Positions 60,154 to 64,000 of a stretch of 64,000 nucleotides of DNA are shown here, piece after piece. Within the stretch, counting starts at the first letter, position 1, and every line of letters starts with the position of its first letter. This DNA is from Histomonas meleagridis (Eukaryota > Parabasalia > Tritrichomonadida > Dientamoebidae), in the NCBI GenBank assembly GCA_020186115.1, contig WSYJ01000151.1, positions 434,001 to 498,000 on the forward strand. The letters run 5' to 3'. Position numbers and translations under genes: made by a program. A model generated the notes under the pieces. It had not been told where the DNA came from, did no database searches, and worked only from the letters and a program-made list of their open reading frames with translations.

Positions 60154-61239
60154 CAGTTCTGTTGGCTAGTTTGGACCAGGATTGAAAAAGTTAAAGAACC
60201 CAGAAATCAAATCAAGGAATGTAAACTTGTGAATTCGAGTGATAAGGTACAAACCAACAAAAAATTTAACTTTTTCATAGCTGTGTTGCGGTAACGGCTA
60301 CGACATTAAATCAAGGAACAAAAGGGACGATCGACCTTACTGATGAATGTGTATTGAAAATTTGAAATGTTTATGACTTGATAATTCAAATCGGGAGCAG
60401 TTTTTGATTCCGTTGGTTTTCGGTTCGTTGGTGGTTTTTGATAAAAACCGTACAATTTTGTTCGCAAAATTGTGGGTTTCAGAAAACTTATCGTTTTTTA
60501 TGATGGGAGATTCAGAAACTTCAAATGTTTACCAATCCGAATCTTCCGAGTGCTGACCAATCTTTTTCAGCAAAATCTTGACATTAAAAAATTACCATAG
60601 ACACCAAAGTTGCGATTTATAGAGTGAAATTATTATTATTTTTATATTGATTATTTTAAATTTCTAAAAAATATTATGAGCATGGAAATTACCAATTAAA
60701 AACAATATGTAAATCATTTACGCATGAAAATAATATCTAGAAAAATATATGAAAATCATCATTTTCAATTACATTAACTCAGATAAAAAAAACTGAATAT
60801 GTTATAATACATCATACGTCTTTTGCAAAGCAAGTGTATAGCATGAGAAGAAATATGAGAATTTTGAAATTGTATAAATGATTGTTGAACTTTTTATTTC
60901 TTATTAAAAGAATTTCCACCATTTTTCAACCCATTGGGTGGTCTGTTTTAACTTGAATTTACCATAAATATTTTGATATTGAAAATTCATGCATGATGGA
61001 TTATTCCCCATCGTTTTTCTATTCGAAGTATTAAGTACAAATCGATGAATACTTGAAGATAAAACCACCAACATCTTAATATTGATGATTTAATCTATCA
61101 TTTGGCTGTTTTTAAATTTTGGTCATTGTCGAAGTATTCAAATTTAAAATTGAATAGTTTACATTATGTTCCGGGCACTTTTTAAAGGCGATTTTTCCTC
61201 ACAAATTAAAGAATTTGAACATTCTTTTTACAAGTAAGG
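60154..61239. other. divergent intergenic region, 1.1 kb, nothing identified
   Basis: Upstream of both the WD40 and the exonuclease-RRM genes. Some GGTTTT/AAACCG words at 60410-60480 recall M3-type boxes, but no gene or structured RNA can be supported. Confidence 0.35.
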
Positions 61240-63948
61240 ATGGAATTTGAAGAAATCCACTTCAACGAAGGTGATACCACATTAGTAGAATATGAAGAAA
61301 AATATTGGCAACTTCGTGAAACAAGAAAAGTTGAATTTTTCCCTGGCGAATTAACTACGGTATCCTTAATTTCAGTTGAAGATCCAGACCTTAAAACTTA
61401 TCTTAATAATTTGGCTGTTGATCCGATAATTTCACTTGATTTGGAATGGGATGAAGAACTTTGTCTTTTTCAATTTTGTTCTTCTTCTGGAGTCTTAATT
61501 ATTCGCCATCCAAATGGCCCAGGAAATCAAATTCTAAAGGAGTTTCTCTCCACTCACAAATTTTATGCTAAAGGGGCAGGTAATGATAAAAAGCAATTAG
61601 ATATGAAATTTGGTGAAACATTTACAGAAAACATAGAAGATATATCTGTCACTCGTCTTGTTCCTTACCATTATTCAGAGAACTTCATGGATATGACAGT
61701 TCAATTTGCAGGAGTTCCCACAGCAATTTTTAAAGAATTAAAAATTACGAAATCACATTGGTCACAAGAAGTTCTCACCATTCGTCAAGTTTTATATGCT
61801 GCATTTGATGTTGTTTCCTTATTTAAATGTTATCCCAATTTTCCTGCACCAAAAATCAAAAATAAACCCAACAAGCCTACGAAACCACGTGAGCATAAAC
61901 CAGCCCCTCCTCCTGGCGTTCCAATTAATACAAAGAAAACCAAAGAGAAGAAGCAGAAGAAAAAGGAGCCCCCCACTGTTGAAAAAGTGGACTTTGTTCA
62001 GAATTATCGTATTAACCGCTATTGTTACCTTGTCAAGAATTACAAAGGTTCGTTACTTCGGAAAGATCTCCACAAATATGTAGGCCAATCCGACGAAAAC
62101 ATTGAATTCATCTCTTATTTTCCAAATGGCGATGGAACATATCAGTTATATATTTCACTTCTCAAAGAAATTGACCCTTCAGATGAAATAATACATCTTC
62201 CATATGTTGATCCTAACCAATTTAATGATAATGATATTCTTTATATTAAAGATATACCATCACGTGTATCATCACGTGATCAAATTGAAAAATTTCTTTA
62301 TTTATTCGAACGCGATCATAACCTTTATTTCCGTGAAAACTTCATCATGATCGAATTCACATCTGCTACCTCACCACATGTATTATCCTGTTTTCTTCCA
62401 TACATTACAATTGACAATGAACAAATGAAAGTATATACATTTCCATATTTCCTCAATGCTGTCTTTGCCATTAATCTTCCATCAACGGCAGACGAAGCAT
62501 ATGTTCGAAATCTTTTTTCACCATTTGGGCCCGTTAAATGTGTCACTTTTCCTTTGATGCGGGATGAAACCGTTCCGAAATCAGTGGCGGTTTTTTATGC
62601 GAGTGAAGATTCACCTGACAAAGCGATCACGAATCTCAACTTTAAAGAGATTGATGGTAATGAAGTATATGTATCTCGATATACTAAAGGATTACAACTT
62701 CGAACCATGCGAAATTATCAACTATATTATGAAACAAAAGAAAGTAGTCGCGAAATATATGAAAAGTTTTCAAGTTATGGACCAATACATTTTGCATATT
62801 ACGACAAAAAGGTTGGGATAGGAGTTGTCCAATTTTATCATATGTCTGATGCATTTAAAGCTATGGATAACACTACCGCTTATATGAGGAAAGAAGGAAC
62901 AACGATAATAATGAGAGAAGTTTCTTGTGCATTCCCCGATGAAGAAGTGATTGAAATGTGTGAGAAATATGGGAAAGTTTTGAGTTTCTTCGTGAGATTA
63001 GTAATCCCAAGATTTCGATATCAAGTCTTGGAGGTTACCTTCACTACACCTGAGGCGGCTTCAAGCGCAAAAGCTGAGTTGGATCACATGGTATTGGATT
63101 CGATTCCAATCAATGTATCGCTGATGAAAGGGAATGGAAATGAGGTGTCAATATGGAAAATGGAGTATAGGTTTAAGTGGATAGCTGTGGATAAGGTAAT
63201 GGATGAGGTTGAGATCTTGGAGAAGTTCCAAAAGTTTGGAGATATTATCGATTTTAACGTTAATTCGGAAAAAACTTTTGTGATGTTTGCTACTGACCAA
63301 CAGGCTATAGAGGCAACCAATCAAACTGGTTACCAAATGCCTACAATCCATGAATATGCATATTTCACACATAATAATTATTTGCAAACAAAGTTCATCA
63401 AACCTCACTTGTCTACCTTCACAGAATCAGAGGAGAAGAAGGCAATAGTGATGGATCCTGTCCCTGACTCCTTCACAAAGAAGGATTTGGAGGCGATTTG
63501 TCCAGGCTGCTTTTACGATAGTTTGGTAACCGCTTCAACCGTTGACGGTTGCTCTGAAAAGAGAAGGGTAATTATTTACCCTTTCGGGAAGAGGATGCAA
63601 AAGAAAACATACGCACTTTTAAGAAGTGCTGTGTTCGACGGTGTATCCTTGAACCCGATGATAATGAATCAAAAAGAAATTCCAAAGTTAAGTGATGTTT
63701 CACCAATGACAATTAATGTTGATCCTTTACCAGAAGAATTACAAGGATCAAAACTAAGAACAAACGTTCTGATGGATAAAGAAGCGATTGTGGATATCCT
63801 TCCATCAATAACAGAAATTGGACAAAAAATGGCTGTCGTTATGCCAAAGGAAAAAGCTACTTGCAGAACAATACTAAGGTCTTTGAGGAGATGGAGAACG
63901 CCAATAGGAACAACAATACACGTGGAGAAATTTGATAATGAAAAATAA
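61240..63948 (+). CDS. DEDDy 3'-5' exonuclease fused to multiple RRMs
   Basis: 902 residues. Exonuclease domain at about 55-200: LDLEWD supplies Asp67 and Glu69, NDKKQLD gives Asp116, and YAAFD gives the YxxxD motif ending in Asp190, the DEDDy set of RNase D/WRN-type enzymes. A Lys/Pro-rich linker (about 203-250) follows. At least four RRM-like folds run from about 320 to 730 (for example AVFAINLPSTADEAYVRNLFSPFG and a VAVFY RNP1-like strand). The fusion points to trimming or decay of specific RNAs. HRDC helices of RNase D/Rrp6 are not visible. Confidence 0.7.
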   Translation: MEFEEIHFNEGDTTLVEYEEKYWQLRETRKVEFFPGELTTVSLISVEDPDLKTYLNNLAVDPIISLDLEWDEELCLFQFCSSSGVLIIRHPNGPGNQILKEFLSTHKFYAKGAGNDKKQLDMKFGETFTENIEDISVTRLVPYHYSENFMDMTVQFAGVPTAIFKELKITKSHWSQEVLTIRQVLYAAFDVVSLFKCYPNFPAPKIKNKPNKPTKPREHKPAPPPGVPINTKKTKEKKQKKKEPPTVEKVDFVQNYRINRYCYLVKNYKGSLLRKDLHKYVGQSDENIEFISYFPNGDGTYQLYISLLKEIDPSDEIIHLPYVDPNQFNDNDILYIKDIPSRVSSRDQIEKFLYLFERDHNLYFRENFIMIEFTSATSPHVLSCFLPYITIDNEQMKVYTFPYFLNAVFAINLPSTADEAYVRNLFSPFGPVKCVTFPLMRDETVPKSVAVFYASEDSPDKAITNLNFKEIDGNEVYVSRYTKGLQLRTMRNYQLYYETKESSREIYEKFSSYGPIHFAYYDKKVGIGVVQFYHMSDAFKAMDNTTAYMRKEGTTIIMREVSCAFPDEEVIEMCEKYGKVLSFFVRLVIPRFRYQVLEVTFTTPEAASSAKAELDHMVLDSIPINVSLMKGNGNEVSIWKMEYRFKWIAVDKVMDEVEILEKFQKFGDIIDFNVNSEKTFVMFATDQQAIEATNQTGYQMPTIHEYAYFTHNNYLQTKFIKPHLSTFTESEEKKAIVMDPVPDSFTKKDLEAICPGCFYDSLVTASTVDGCSEKRRVIIYPFGKRMQKKTYALLRSAVFDGVSLNPMIMNQKEIPKLSDVSPMTINVDPLPEELQGSKLRTNVLMDKEAIVDILPSITEIGQKMAVVMPKEKATCRTILRSLRRWRTPIGTTIHVEKFDNEK

Positions 63949-64000
63949 AATTACATGATATATTAATCTAATGTTTTGACTCTTAGGGAATTGCTGTTCA

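Overview
The window looks like a chromosomal segment of a trichomonad parasite, most likely a Tritrichomonas (T. foetus-like). The grounds are an AT-rich, compact, almost intron-free gene layout, very short 5' leaders with TCAYT(T/A) initiator (Inr)-like boxes 5-25 bases before several start codons, an initiator-binding-domain (IBD) protein, a small nitroreductase, a family of DUF3447/ankyrin proteins, and part of a Maverick/Polinton element. The species is inferred, not shown.

Layout. 1-7740 is the structural end of a decaying Maverick (Polinton) virus-like element. It has a partial gene at the left edge, a conserved 489-aa protein, an A32-like packaging ATPase, a frame-broken major capsid gene, three tandem paralogues of a WGFWNKIK-type minor capsid peptide (two with an early TAA) and small unknown genes. 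It ends in two GC-rich hairpins. 8.3-22.4 kb is ordinary housekeeping sequence: C2 protein, PPP phosphatase, 7TM-like protein, CS/Sel1 tail-anchored protein, nitroreductase, beta-adaptin-like, IBD protein, RasGAP, PDI. 23-25.7, 30.6-33.5 and 54.1-57.0 kb are three DUF3447/ankyrin loci. Their C-terminal ankyrin repeats are each separated by a stop-containing, AT-rich spacer that is exactly 83 nt in 22 of 28 cases. 27.9-30.2 kb carries a Rab GTPase, a TtcA-type tRNA thiolation enzyme and an unknown coiled-coil gene. 33.9-42.3 kb is a segmental duplication flanking an importin-like gene. One copy is interrupted by a TIR-flanked element with a broken rve integrase, and an 83-bp minisatellite lies just before the second copy. 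42.5-64 kb returns to housekeeping genes (BTB protein, CFAP97-like, RPF1, La, homeodomain-like/WD40 fusion, TUP1-like WD40, DEDDy exonuclease with RRMs), with a 22-residue cysteine-rich metallothionein-like gene and a serpin broken by one TAA.

Together the host genes cover vesicle traffic (Rab, beta-adaptin, C2, PDI in the ER), transcription (IBD, TUP1-like, homeodomain/WD40), RNA work (La, RPF1, TtcA, exonuclease-RRM) and signalling (PPP, RasGAP). The most unusual features are the interrupted ankyrin arrays, the GC-rich hairpins at the Maverick edge and the mini-metallothionein. Several start codons were moved downstream from non-ATG positions. All functional calls rest on motifs read by eye; no database search was possible.
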